From NCBI RefSeq assembly GCF_009938015.1, contig NZ_AP021884.1:851001-915000 (forward strand): DNA of 64,000 nt, in the 5' to 3' direction. The stretch comes from Sulfuriferula plumbiphila. GTDB taxonomy: Bacteria > Pseudomonadota > Gammaproteobacteria > Burkholderiales > Sulfuriferulaceae. Position numbers and translations under genes: made by a program. Numbering within the stretch: position 1 is the first letter of the stretch; each line of letters starts with the position of its first letter. Below the pieces are notes generated by a model that ran no database searches, was not told the origin of the DNA, and worked only from the letters and a program-made list of their open reading frames with translations. Positions 1-7,535 of this stretch are shown one piece after another.

Positions 1-48
1 CAGGCTGAATCGCATTCCAGCCCGTGCCGCACGCAGGCTGTCATTGTA

Positions 49-546
49 TTAATGATGATGGCCGTGTTCGCCGTGTTCGCCGTGTTCGCCGTGGGCGTGA
101 CCGTGGGCGATTTCTTCTGCGCTGGCAGGACGTACGTTGTCCACGTGGCAGGAAAATTTGAGGGTCTGGCCAGCCAGCGGATGATTGCCGTCCACCATCA
201 CGGTGTCCTCGGTCAGTTCGGTGACCGTGTAGAGCATGAATTCATCGGTGCCTTCAGCCGCACCTTCAAACTGCATGCCCACAGCGATTTCCGCCGGGAA
301 CAGGTGACGCGGTTCGGCGCGCAGCAGTTCTGCCTCGTATTCGCCAAAGGCGTATTCCGGTTCCAGGGTGACATCAATATCGTCACCTTCCTGCTTGCCT
401 TGCAGGGCTTCTTCCACGGTCGGGAAAATGCCGTCATAGCCGCCGTGCAGGTAGCTTACTGGCGCGCTACTTTTTTCCAGGATATCACCCGCCAGATTGG
501 TAAGCTGGTAGGAAATGGTGACAATGGTGTCTTTGGCGATTTGCAT
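49..546 (-). CDS. slyD: SlyD-type FKBP peptidyl-prolyl isomerase
   Basis: A 165-residue FKBP-type prolyl cis-trans isomerase and metallochaperone expected in the cytoplasm. The N-terminal half-FKBP (about residues 1-67) is followed by the insert-in-flap chaperone domain (about 68-118). The chain then returns to the FKBP fold with DGNHPLAGQTL, the classic SlyD signature. The tail from about residue 147 is His-rich (HGHAHGEHGEHGEHGHHH), which in this family binds nickel and other metals. The tail is encoded by 9-base tandem units (positions about 61-99), so its length could vary by slippage. The ATG at 546 follows a GAGGA ribosome site. Family assignment is firm; a nickel-delivery role is inferred from the family because no hydrogenase or urease gene is in view. 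Confidence 0.95.
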   Translation of the reverse strand: MQIAKDTIVTISYQLTNLAGDILEKSSAPVSYLHGGYDGIFPTVEEALQGKQEGDDIDVTLEPEYAFGEYEAELLRAEPRHLFPAEIAVGMQFEGAAEGTDEFMLYTVTELTEDTVMVDGNHPLAGQTLKFSCHVDNVRPASAEEIAHGHAHGEHGEHGEHGHHH

Positions 547-616
547 GGTGTCCTCGGTAGGCCGGTTGATAATTTAGTGAAAGCGGTATAGCAATGATGC
601 AGTGCCGGTGTTTAGA

Positions 617-1081
617 TTAAAGCTGCTTGACCAATGCAAGCACTTGTTGTGCGTGCCCCTTGCTTGCAACGTCGTAAAGCGCATGGCGCACTACACCATG
701 CTTATCAATGATGAAGGTGGAGCGCAGCGTGCTTTTACGGCTTACACCGTCGATGATTCTATCATGCAACACGCCGTATTTCTGGCATACCACGGCATCC
801 TTGTCTGCCAGCAGGCGTGTGCTGATGCCATGCTGGTCGCGAAACGCTGCATGGCTGAGGCAATCATCACGTGACACACCCAAAAGTACCGTTTCATGCG
901 CGGCGAAGTCAGCTGCCAGATCGCTGAATTCGATATTTTCCTGGGTGCAGCTGGGTGCGCTGTCGCGTTTGTAAAAATATAACACCACATGCGCATGTCC
1001 TTTGTAATCCGCCAGCCTGATGAGCTCCATGTCGGCATCGGCACAACTGAAATTTGGCGCAATCTGACCCGGCTGCAACAT
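617..1081 (-). CDS. Bcp/PrxQ-type peroxiredoxin (divergent)
   Basis: A 154-residue thioredoxin-fold peroxiredoxin of the AhpC/TSA, Bcp (PrxQ) group, which reduces hydrogen peroxide and organic hydroperoxides in the cytoplasm. The peroxidatic cysteine is C45 in the active-site context YKRDSAPSCTQEN, where most relatives have YPKDxTPGCT. The resolving cysteine five residues later is absent (Ile50); other cysteines lie at 13, 74 and 99. The mechanism is therefore 1-Cys or uses a distant resolving cysteine. It is the most divergent of three Bcp-like genes in the window and is transcribed away from the RoxA-like gene, leaving a 98-bp shared upstream region. Confidence 0.88.
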   Translation of the reverse strand: MLQPGQIAPNFSCADADMELIRLADYKGHAHVVLYFYKRDSAPSCTQENIEFSDLAADFAAHETVLLGVSRDDCLSHAAFRDQHGISTRLLADKDAVVCQKYGVLHDRIIDGVSRKSTLRSTFIIDKHGVVRHALYDVASKGHAQQVLALVKQL

Positions 1082-1179
1082 GCTGACCCCTACGTGTGCT
1101 GCTTCGTAATGGGCGGATTCTAACCTATTTCAAACCTGGCTGTAGGCAATCTCGTTTGCAGCGGCGCTATAATCCGCCC

Positions 1180-2304
1180 ATGGACAAACACTTGCTTGGC
1201 GGGCTCAGCGCTACCCGGTTTTTGCGTGAATACTGGCAAAAAAAGCCCCTCCTGATACGCAATGCGGTGCCCGCATTTGCCGGGCTGATTAACCCCGATG
1301 CCCTCATCGAACTATCCTGCGCAGATGATGTTCAAGCCCGGCTGGTACGCCAAAAAAAACACGGCTGGCAGCTGCACCACGGGCCCTTTACCAGGAGCGG
1401 TTTCAAACGCATCGGCAAACTGCCGTGGACGCTGCTGGTACAGGAACTCAATCACCATCTGGATGCTGCCGAAACATTGCTGGCACGTTTCAATTTCATC
1501 CCGCACGCGCGTCTGGATGACTTGATGGTGAGCTATGCAGTGGACGGGGGCGGCGTGGGGCCCCATTTTGATTCCTATGACGTGTTTTTGTTGCAGGGCA
1601 TGGGGCAGCGTCTTTGGCAAGTCAGTGCGCAAGACAATCTTGATCTGGTGGCGGGCGTGCCGCTGAAAATCCTGCGTCATTTCGAGGTGGAGCAGGAGTG
1701 GCTGCTCAACCCCGGCGATATGCTCTATCTGCCACCGCGCTATGCACACAATGGTGTGGCAGTAGGCGAATGCATCACCTATTCGATCGGGTTTCGTGCC
1801 CCCGGTGTGCAGGAGATTGCCACCCAGTTTCTGGTGTACCTGCAGGATAGGATCGAATTGACCGGTATCTACCAGGACCCTGACCTGCGTTTGCAAAAGC
1901 ACCCCGCACAAATCAGTGATGCCATGCTGGAGCGGGTCGAGACGATGCTGGCGCGCATTCACTGGGGGCGGACGGAGATTGCGGATTTTCTTGGATGTTA
2001 TCTCACCGAGCCCAAGCCGCATGTGTTTTTTGATCCGCCTGCCACACCATTGAGTAAAGCGGGTTTTAACCGGCGGGCACGGCAGTCCGGCGTGCGCCTG
2101 GCAGCTCGGTCACACATGCTGTTTCGGGGCGGCAGCTTTTTCCTGAACGGTGAGCGTATAAGTAGCGGAGCCAGCCGCACTGACTTGCAGGCGCTAGCCG
2201 ACAGGCGTCGGCTAGCGCCTGCCGAAGTGAATGCGGATTTGTTGCCATTGCTGTATGGGTTTTATCTCGATGGTTTTCTGAGGCTGGGTGCTGGACACGG
2301 TTAG
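1180..2304 (+). CDS. RoxA/YcfD-like ribosomal protein L16 arginine hydroxylase (JmjC-type cupin)
   Basis: A 374-residue cupin-4 (JmjC-like) 2-oxoglutarate/Fe(II) oxygenase. The Escherichia coli relative YcfD/RoxA hydroxylates an arginine of ribosomal protein L16. The iron-binding HxD is visible in GPHFDSYDVF, and the distal histidine is in PPRYAHNGVAVGE. A C-terminal winged-helix-like region follows, as in RoxA. A longer reading frame begins at 1096, but the ATG at 1180 gives the conserved N-terminus (MDKHLLGGLSATRFL, the substrate-tunnel start of this family). Length and motif order fit RoxA; the exact substrate is inferred from the family. Confidence 0.88.
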   Translation: MDKHLLGGLSATRFLREYWQKKPLLIRNAVPAFAGLINPDALIELSCADDVQARLVRQKKHGWQLHHGPFTRSGFKRIGKLPWTLLVQELNHHLDAAETLLARFNFIPHARLDDLMVSYAVDGGGVGPHFDSYDVFLLQGMGQRLWQVSAQDNLDLVAGVPLKILRHFEVEQEWLLNPGDMLYLPPRYAHNGVAVGECITYSIGFRAPGVQEIATQFLVYLQDRIELTGIYQDPDLRLQKHPAQISDAMLERVETMLARIHWGRTEIADFLGCYLTEPKPHVFFDPPATPLSKAGFNRRARQSGVRLAARSHMLFRGGSFFLNGERISSGASRTDLQALADRRRLAPAEVNADLLPLLYGFYLDGFLRLGAGHG

Positions 2305-2410
2305 CGATTGCCGAAACATGCAAAATAGGTGAAAATGAGTGGCCTTTTTGCGTAATCCGAATTAAATAACGCGCAAAATAACGTATACCCCTAGTAAATT
2401 TCCTGAATTT

Positions 2411-2419
2411 TGCTAGAAT
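2411..2419 (+). promoter_or_regulatory. Extended -10 promoter candidate for the Ala/Pro lipoprotein
   Basis: TGCTAGAAT matches an extended -10 element (TGnTAnAAT) and lies 79 bp upstream of the lipoprotein ATG in an AT-rich stretch (2330-2425). No good -35 hexamer is seen at 17 bp, which extended -10 promoters tolerate. Inference from sequence only. Confidence 0.45.
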
Positions 2420-2497
2420 TTTGGCCGTCGGTCATCATAAATGACTTTGGGCCGATTCACTGTGGTTGCTTGTCATTATTTTTAAGAGGGAACATAA

Positions 2498-2752
2498 ATG
2501 AAACATTCCATCCTGCTCGCCGCTCTTCTGGCCGTTTCTCTGTCTGCTTGTGGTAAAAAAGAAGAGGCCGCTGCACCGGCTCCAGCTCCTGACGCTACTG
2601 CACCGGCTCCTGCACCTGCTCCTGCACCTGCTCCAGCTCCTGACGCCGCTGCTCCTGCCCCAGCTCCTGACGCCGCTGCTCCTGCACCGGCTCCTGACGC
2701 CGCTGCTCCTGCACCGGCTCCTGACGCCGCTGCTCCTGCAGACAAGAAGTAA
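2498..2752 (+). CDS. Small lipoprotein with Ala-Pro-Asp tandem repeats
   Basis: An 84-residue predicted lipoprotein. The signal peptide (residues 1-18) ends in the lipobox LSAC, followed by GKKEE and then a low-complexity tail made only of Ala, Pro and Asp. Four near-identical 9-residue units (APAPAPDAA type) are encoded by 27-base tandem DNA repeats at about 2625-2745, preceded by a run of Pro-Ala pairs. Such AP-rich tails usually act as flexible spacers through peptidoglycan or as periplasmic linkers. No enzymatic domain is present. It is a single-gene unit with its own AAGAGGGA ribosome site, promoter candidate and strong terminator. Unit number is likely to differ between strains. Function unknown. 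Confidence 0.85.
   Translation: MKHSILLAALLAVSLSACGKKEEAAAPAPAPDATAPAPAPAPAPAPAPDAAAPAPAPDAAAPAPAPDAAAPAPAPDAAAPADKK
2625..2745 (+). repeat. 27-bp in-frame tandem repeat
   Basis: About four copies of a 27-base unit of the form gctcctgcaccggctcctga plus cgccgct. The first copy is slightly diverged (CCCCAGCTCC in place of CACCGGCTCC). The repeat keeps the reading frame of the lipoprotein. Confidence 0.85.
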
Positions 2753-2776
2753 TCCAGCAAACTCATCTGCTGTTAG

Positions 2777-2804
2777 AAAACCGACCTTTGGGTCGGTTTT
2801 TTTT
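2777..2804 (+). terminator. Rho-independent terminator of the Ala/Pro lipoprotein
   Basis: The hairpin AAAACCGACC-TTT-GGTCGGTTTT is followed directly by further T residues, 24 bp after the lipoprotein stop codon. The A-tract on the other side also makes it usable for the convergent aminotransferase gene. Confidence 0.92.
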
Positions 2805-2852
2805 CGGTCTGGATATTTGTTGTCGTGCCGAGAATCCAGTGGTCTGCAAGCT

Positions 2853-4025
2853 TCAGGGCTGGAGATATTCCCGCAGCCGTCGCACCGCTTCCTGCAAGTC
2901 AGGCAGCGAAGTCGTGTAGGCAAAACGCACGAAGCGCTGCGCCTGGTGCGTGCCAAAATCCACGCCCGGGGTGATGGCCACACCAGTTTGTTCCAGAATC
3001 TGCGCCGCAAAGGCGAAGCTGTCCTGGCTAAATCGCCCGCAGCCGGCATAGAGATAAAACGCACCCTGTGGCAGCACGGGCAGGTCAAACCCCAGTTCGC
3101 GCAGCGCGCTGGCGAGATAATCGCGGCGCACTTTCAGTTCGGCCTTGCGCGTTTCCAGAATGGCAAGCGTGGCGGGCATAAAAGCCGCAAGCGCGGCGTA
3201 TTGGGCAGGCGTAGAGGCGGCGAGGTACAGGTTTTGCACCAGCCGATCCAGTGCTTCTATTGCCCACTCCGGCGCTGCCAGCCAGCCCAGCCGCCAGCCT
3301 GTCATCTGAAAATACTTGGAAAAACTGTTCACCACGAACACCTGGTTCGAGTGCGCCAGGGCAGTGTGATAGCTGCCTTCGTAAATCAGCCCGTGGTAAA
3401 TCTCATCCACAATCAGCGTGGCGCCGCGCGCGGCGCAGATACCGGCAATGGCACGCACGTCAGCATCCGGCACTACGGTGCCGGTGGGGTTGGACGGCGA
3501 AGCCAGCAGCACGACCTTGATCCCGGGTGCCCAGTAACGCTCAACCAGTTCGGGCGTGAGCTGGTAGCCGGTATCGGCACCTACCGGTACGGCCAGCGTG
3601 CGCGCTTCGATGAAGCGCGCAAAATGCCGATTGCACGGGTAACCCGGATCGGCCAGCAGAACCGTATCGCCAGGATTGGCCAGCACGCCCAGTGCGAGCA
3701 GCAGCGCACCGGATGCGCCGGGGGTGACGATTACGCGCTGTGCGCTTAGCTGCACGCCATAGTGTTGCGCGTAAAAATCGGCAATGGCGCTGCGCAACTG
3801 CGGCAGCCCGAGTGCCGGCGTGTAATGCAGGTCGCCCTGGTTCAGCGCAGCCATGCCCGCCTCGATAATCGGGCGCGGGGTGGGAAAGTCCGGCTCGCCG
3901 ATTTCCAGATGGATGATAGCGTGGCCTTGCGCTTCCAGCTGGCGCGCGCGCGCCAGGATGTCCATTACGTGAAACGGCGCGATGCCTGCCATGCGTGCGG
4001 CAATGCGCGGGTGCGGCGTGCTCAT
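2853..4025 (-). CDS. PLP-dependent class I/II aminotransferase
   Basis: A 390-residue fold-type I aminotransferase. Visible motifs are EIGEPDFPTP near residue 41, SPSNPTGT at 176-183, DEIYHG at 207 and the PLP-binding lysine K237 in SFSKYFQMTGWRLGW. A following Arg-rich C-terminal segment holds the carboxylate-binding arginine (RFVRFAYTTS). Members of this subgroup act on alanine, aspartate or aromatic amino acids; the donor cannot be fixed from sequence. Its start codon overlaps the rmuC stop by 4 bases (ATGA), so it is translationally coupled to rmuC. It ends 48 bp from the convergent lipoprotein terminator. Confidence 0.9.
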   Translation of the reverse strand: MSTPHPRIAARMAGIAPFHVMDILARARQLEAQGHAIIHLEIGEPDFPTPRPIIEAGMAALNQGDLHYTPALGLPQLRSAIADFYAQHYGVQLSAQRVIVTPGASGALLLALGVLANPGDTVLLADPGYPCNRHFARFIEARTLAVPVGADTGYQLTPELVERYWAPGIKVVLLASPSNPTGTVVPDADVRAIAGICAARGATLIVDEIYHGLIYEGSYHTALAHSNQVFVVNSFSKYFQMTGWRLGWLAAPEWAIEALDRLVQNLYLAASTPAQYAALAAFMPATLAILETRKAELKVRRDYLASALRELGFDLPVLPQGAFYLYAGCGRFSQDSFAFAAQILEQTGVAITPGVDFGTHQAQRFVRFAYTTSLPDLQEAVRRLREYLQP

Positions 4026-5407
4026 GCTTCGGCGTCGGGCAGCAGGGGCGCTGCGGGCTGCAAATGCTCCAGGTCCACCGATTCAATCTGGCTGAAGCGC
4101 TTGCTGATTTTCTGGCTGCTGATGTGGACTTCCGTGGCGTCTTCATTGGCCAGGCGGATATGGTCGGCGAGTTTTTTCATGCGCACGTCGAAACGGGAGA
4201 AATCCTTGCCCAGCTTGGACAGCTCGTCCTTGATGATGTGCACCTGGCGGCGCGTTTCCACGTCCTTGATCACGGCGCGCGCGGTATTGAGCACCGCCAT
4301 CAGCGTGGTCGGCGAGACGATCCACACACGCCGGCTCATGGCGTATTCGACCAGATCCGAATGGTAGGCGTGGATTTCGGCGAACACCGCCTCGGCGGGC
4401 ACGAACATCACCGCGCCGTCCGAGGTTTCTCCCGCGATAATGTATTTGCCGGCAATATCGTCCACGTGCTTTTTCACGTCGGCCTTGAAAGCACGCGTGG
4501 CCAGGGTGCGATCGGTATCGGCGGCGTCGCGGGCAAACATGCGGTTATAGTTTTCCAGCGGGAATTTCGAGTCCACTGCCACACGCCCGGTCGGTTCCGG
4601 CAGCACCAGCAGGCAGTCCACCCGGTTGCCGCTGGATAATGTGGTCTGAAAGCTGTACGCATCCGGCGGCATGATATTGCGTACCAGCCCCTCCAGCTGC
4701 ACCTCGCCAAACGCCCCGCGCGAGCGCTTGTCGCCGAGCAGTTCCTGCAGGGTGAGCACGTTGCTGGACAGGCCGTCGATTTTCTTCTGCGCCTCGTCGA
4801 TGGTGGCAAGCCGCGCCATCACACTGGCAAAGGTCTCGTTGGTTTTCCTGAAGCCTTCATCGAGGCGTTCGCTGACCTTGCCGGAAATTTCCGCCAGGCG
4901 CGCATCCACGCTCCTGGCCAGCGTTTCCACCGCGGCCGACAGCTGGGTGGTGGCGTTTTGCATGGTGATCTGGATCAGCGTTTGTTCTTCGCGGCCCTGC
5001 CTGGCCAGGGTTTGCAGGGTCTGGGCGAGGGTATCGGCTTGCGCGGCCTGGATTTTGGCGGAAAAATCCGCCAGCTGCGCATTTTGCGCGCTGCGGCTGT
5101 CCGCGAGCTCGCGGGTTTGCGCGTGCTGCAGCGCCAGTACCGCTTCGCGCGTGGCAGCCAGCTCACCCGTCACGGTGTGGCGCAGGCGCTCGGACACCTC
5201 GGTCAATGCCCCCTGGGTGCGATCGGACTGATTCGCCAAACCATTGTGTAAATCGGTGAGCATGGCGCGGTGGCGCACTTCCAGGCCGTCATGAAGCGTG
5301 CCCGGCAGGCCAGCCTGCGCCTGCGCCAGCAAATTGATCTTGAACCCGAGCCAGAGCAGCACGGCAACGATAATGAGCGCCGCCAGGGCAATAACGATTT
5401 CCAGCAT
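4022..5407 (-). CDS. rmuC: DNA recombination protein RmuC
   Basis: A 461-residue RmuC-family protein. One N-terminal membrane helix (residues 2-22, LEIVIALAALIIVAVLLWLG) is followed by a long coiled coil to about residue 210. The RmuC nuclease-like domain then begins with LLGDKRSRGAFGEVQLE and contains VDSKFPLENY and the conserved VSPTTLMAVLNT. In E. coli RmuC limits inversions at short inverted repeats. The ATG at 5407 is chosen because it starts the membrane helix and has an AAGGA site 3 bases upstream; an upstream ATG at 5440 would lie inside the IS. The IS1111-group element ends only about 10 bp upstream, so transcription must now enter from or through the IS. Confidence 0.93.
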   Translation of the reverse strand: MLEIVIALAALIIVAVLLWLGFKINLLAQAQAGLPGTLHDGLEVRHRAMLTDLHNGLANQSDRTQGALTEVSERLRHTVTGELAATREAVLALQHAQTRELADSRSAQNAQLADFSAKIQAAQADTLAQTLQTLARQGREEQTLIQITMQNATTQLSAAVETLARSVDARLAEISGKVSERLDEGFRKTNETFASVMARLATIDEAQKKIDGLSSNVLTLQELLGDKRSRGAFGEVQLEGLVRNIMPPDAYSFQTTLSSGNRVDCLLVLPEPTGRVAVDSKFPLENYNRMFARDAADTDRTLATRAFKADVKKHVDDIAGKYIIAGETSDGAVMFVPAEAVFAEIHAYHSDLVEYAMSRRVWIVSPTTLMAVLNTARAVIKDVETRRQVHIIKDELSKLGKDFSRFDVRMKKLADHIRLANEDATEVHISSQKISKRFSQIESVDLEHLQPAAPLLPDAEA

Positions 5408-5418
5408 GATTCCTTGAT

Positions 5419-5431
5419 ATGGACACCTCCC
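5419..5431 (+). repeat. Subterminal inverted repeat, rmuC-proximal end of the IS
   Basis: ATGGACACCTCCC, perfectly complementary to 6821-6833. It lies 12 bp from the rmuC start codon. Confidence 0.9.
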
Positions 5432-5464
5432 GGTTTGCAAGGATGATTTTTACGTGATGCCTCG

Positions 5465-5640
5465 ACAAGGAAACGGCTGCAGTCTTATATCCGGCCTTGT
5501 TACAGACCATTTTTCCGTCTGCGGGCCCTGATGGAATTCGCCAAGAACGTCCTCATCTCCGTCGCGTGCTTGGAAGCACAAGGAAACATCCAGGTTTGCG
5601 TTCTTGCGGTCCGACCAGTCTTGCCATCACATGGTAATCA
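5465..5640 (-). ncRNA. Candidate bridge RNA / seek RNA of the IS1111-group element
   Basis: The non-coding segment downstream of the recombinase contains ordered pairings. CAAGAACG (5542-5549) pairs with CGTTCTTG (5599-5606), enclosing an inner hairpin GTGCTT-GG-AAGCAC (5566-5579) and two single-stranded sides. There is also CAGAC/GTCTG (5503-5507 with 5517-5521) and ACAAGG/CCTTGT (5465-5470 with 5495-5500). One side of the large loop reads CAAGGAA at 5579-5585, the complement of the flank TTCCTTG at 5410-5416. The other side reads CATCTCC at 5554-5560, identical to the opposite flank at 6836-6842. One guide matches each DNA strand of the split target, as in known bridge RNAs of IS110-type recombinases. 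RNA ends and the donor-binding loop are not resolved. Confidence 0.72.
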
Positions 5641-5687
5641 ACCTTCGCAACCTATCGGCTCATCCACTCCTCTGTAAAGTTAATCGG

Positions 5688-6710
5688 CTACGCAGGCCTT
5701 ACGCTCACGTAGTCCTGCTGGCAGGCCCGGTCGTGGGCCAGAATCGCCCACGCTGTACGTGCCATCTTGTTGGCCAGGGCGACCGCTGCAACATTTGCGG
5801 GGCGCCGTGCCTGAATTTGTTTCTGCCAGTCCGTCGGTACCTTGGCGTGACTCAGCACGGAGCGCGCACCGTGGATCAATAAGGTGCGCAGGTAAGGATC
5901 ACCTCGCTTCGAGATCGACCCCGGTTTCACCTTGCCGCCGGTGCCACTCTGGCGCGGCACCAGGCCCAGATACGATGCAAACTCGCGCCCTGACTTGAAG
6001 GTCCGGGCATCACCGATCATTGCCACCTGCGCCGTTGCCGTCAGCCGGCCAATGCCAGGAATCTCCGTGATCGCGCGACACGCCGCTTCCTGTTTCTGCC
6101 ACGTGCCTATTTGCTTCTCCAACTCATCGATCTCCTGCCCCAGCGCGTCGATGCGCTGCAACTGATCTTGCAGACCCTTCAATACCCTGCCAGGCAGTAT
6201 CTCTTCCATCTCGGCCATGCGCCGGCGAATCTCCGTCAGTCCTGCCAGTCGTCCCGCTCGAAACGTAATGCCGAACTCGTACAACAACCCTCGCAACTGG
6301 TTCACCTGCATCGTCCGGATCTTGACCAACTGTGCGCGCATCCGGTGCAAGCTGAGCATTGCCTGCTGATCTTCCGTCTTCGCCGCCACCGTCCTCATTC
6401 CCGGCTGCTGCGCTGCCGTCCAGATGGCACGCGCATCTGCTGCGTCGGTCTTGTTGGTCTGCACAAAGGGACGTATGAATTTCGCGTGCAACAGATTCAC
6501 TTTGTGTCCGAGCGACTTGATCTTGCGGGCCCACCAATGACCGCTCCCGCACGCTTCCAGTGCTACCCGGCCCGCCGGCCGCTGCGCCAGAAATGCAATC
6601 AATTCCTCTCGTCCAAACCGTCGATTCACGACTTCCCCGGTCGTTGCGTCAACCCAGTACATCTGGAAAACACGCTTTGCTACATCTAATCCGTATGTCG
6701 TAACATTCAT
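5688..6710 (-). CDS. IS110-family (IS1111 group) RNA-guided recombinase/transposase
   Basis: A 340-residue DEDD transposase of the IS110 family. The RuvC-like N-terminal domain shows D9 (YGLDVAK), E52 (ALEACGSG), and D89 and D92 (NKTDAADARAI). A coiled-coil middle follows, then the Transposase_20 domain with EIPGIGRLTATAQVAMIGD, FASYLGLVPRQSGTGGK and ISKRGDPYLRTLLIHGAR, which holds the catalytic serine of the family. A longer frame runs to 6902, but the ATG at 6710 gives the conserved family start (MNVTTYGLDVAK). All catalytic residues are present, so the protein looks functional. It reads toward rmuC on the same strand. Confidence 0.93.
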   Translation of the reverse strand: MNVTTYGLDVAKRVFQMYWVDATTGEVVNRRFGREELIAFLAQRPAGRVALEACGSGHWWARKIKSLGHKVNLLHAKFIRPFVQTNKTDAADARAIWTAAQQPGMRTVAAKTEDQQAMLSLHRMRAQLVKIRTMQVNQLRGLLYEFGITFRAGRLAGLTEIRRRMAEMEEILPGRVLKGLQDQLQRIDALGQEIDELEKQIGTWQKQEAACRAITEIPGIGRLTATAQVAMIGDARTFKSGREFASYLGLVPRQSGTGGKVKPGSISKRGDPYLRTLLIHGARSVLSHAKVPTDWQKQIQARRPANVAAVALANKMARTAWAILAHDRACQQDYVSVRPA

Positions 6711-6820
6711 TTCGGGCCCCTCGTTCCTCAAGTGGTTGCTGTGAAACTCCACTTTGGCACATCGATGCCGTTCGGTCCTGGGGGACCCACTACTTACTGC
6801 TAGCCCCCTCCCCGTAGGGA

Positions 6821-6833
6821 GGGAGGTGTCCAT
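6821..6833 (-). repeat. Subterminal inverted repeat, recombinase-start end of the IS
   Basis: GGGAGGTGTCCAT on the plus strand, the exact complement of 5419-5431. Confidence 0.9.
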
Positions 6834-6851
6834 TCCATCTCCAGTCAGGGA

Positions 6852-6857
6852 ATTATA
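6852..6857 (-). promoter_or_regulatory. Possible ancestral rmuC -10 box, now cut off by the IS
   Basis: The minus strand reads TATAAT about 17 bp outside the IS end. If the IS is removed, it would sit some 37 bp upstream of the rmuC start codon. TTGTCA lies upstream but at a 24-bp spacing, too long for a normal sigma-70 promoter, so only the -10 match is supported. Confidence 0.3.
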
Positions 6858-7001
6858 ACCGCCAGCGCCAGGGAGGCCGTGTGACAAATTCCCCGCACCC
6901 AATCAGTTTGAACGGATTAACCTGGACAATTTCTGTTGGGCGCTGGCACCGCTGGGCGAATAGGTCTATGTTTAACGCGTTTATACAAAAGGAGAAGGAG
7001 A

Positions 7002-7529
7002 ATGACCATGACCCGCCAAGCCAGCCTGATTTTTTGCCTGCTGATCGGCTGCCTGTCTGGAATCGCGCCCGTTATGTCCGCCGCAGCGCAGTCGCAGCAA
7101 ACAGACATGATCGGTGTGCAGAAACGCACAGACATCAAGGTTGTATACGATGACAAGGACGATGTGTGGGAGGCGGGGATCGGCAAGGGACTGTATTATC
7201 TGCGCGGCTTGCTGGAAGCATACAAATCCTTGGGTGTCCGGCAGGATCAGTTGCACATCAGCATCGTGCTGCATGGCCCCACGGCATACTGGCTGCTCAA
7301 TGACCAGGCTTATCAGCGTGACAAAAAAGACCGGTTCGCCTACAACCCGAACAGCCAGGTGGTGGCCGAACTGCTGCAGCATGGCGTGAGTGTGGAGATC
7401 TGCAACGTCACCATGCGCGCCAAGGGGTTCACGCCAGAAGATTTGTTGCCCGGCGTGGTCATCGTCCATGACGCCTACACCCGGCTGATTGACCTGCAGC
7501 AGCGTGGTTACGCCTATATTCGTTTCTGA
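7002..7529 (+). CDS. Exported DsrE/F-superfamily protein
   Basis: A 175-residue protein with a cleavable signal peptide (residues 1-27, ending MSAAAQS) and a DsrE/DsrF-like Rossmann-type domain. Typical family blocks are KVVYDDKDD, HISIVLHGPTAYWLL and the C-terminal GVVIVHDAYTRLIDLQQRGYAYI. Cytoplasmic DsrE proteins relay sulfur; exported versions are poorly characterised. The only cysteine in the mature part is in VEICNVTMRAKG, the place where related proteins carry their reactive Cys. The ATG at 7002 follows GGAGAAGGAG; an earlier in-frame ATG has no such site. It is a single gene, ending 6 bp from convergent msrA. Confidence 0.82.
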   Translation: MTMTRQASLIFCLLIGCLSGIAPVMSAAAQSQQTDMIGVQKRTDIKVVYDDKDDVWEAGIGKGLYYLRGLLEAYKSLGVRQDQLHISIVLHGPTAYWLLNDQAYQRDKKDRFAYNPNSQVVAELLQHGVSVEICNVTMRAKGFTPEDLLPGVVIVHDAYTRLIDLQQRGYAYIRF

Positions 7530-7535
7530 TGGGCG

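Larger units (their letters stand above)
5417..6835 (-). mobile_element. IS110-family (IS1111 group) insertion sequence, apparently intact
   Basis: An element of about 1.42 kb bounded by a perfect 13-bp inverted repeat, ATGGACACCTCCC at 5419-5431 and its complement at 6821-6833, lying a few bases inside each end. Such subterminal repeats define the IS1111 group; typical IS110 members lack them. It contains one full-length recombinase gene (5688-6710), a 110-bp upstream non-coding part and a 256-bp downstream non-coding part, again the IS1111 layout. No target duplication is visible, as expected for the family. The exact ends are uncertain by about 2-7 bp. It lies between the rmuC start and the old rmuC upstream region. 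Confidence 0.88.

Noticed and set aside
2411..2745. CRISPR-like array at the 27-bp repeats
   Set aside because: Units are contiguous, in frame and without spacers; it is a coding tandem repeat. No CRISPR array or cas gene was seen anywhere in the window.
2550..3749. 399-codon frame over the lipoprotein repeats and aminotransferase
   Set aside because: Its Leu/His-rich start is the repeat read in another frame and the rest is antisense to the aminotransferase.
5465..5541. Donor-binding loop of the bridge RNA
   Set aside because: Two hairpins are present, but I could not match their loops to both IS ends convincingly, so only the target loop is claimed.
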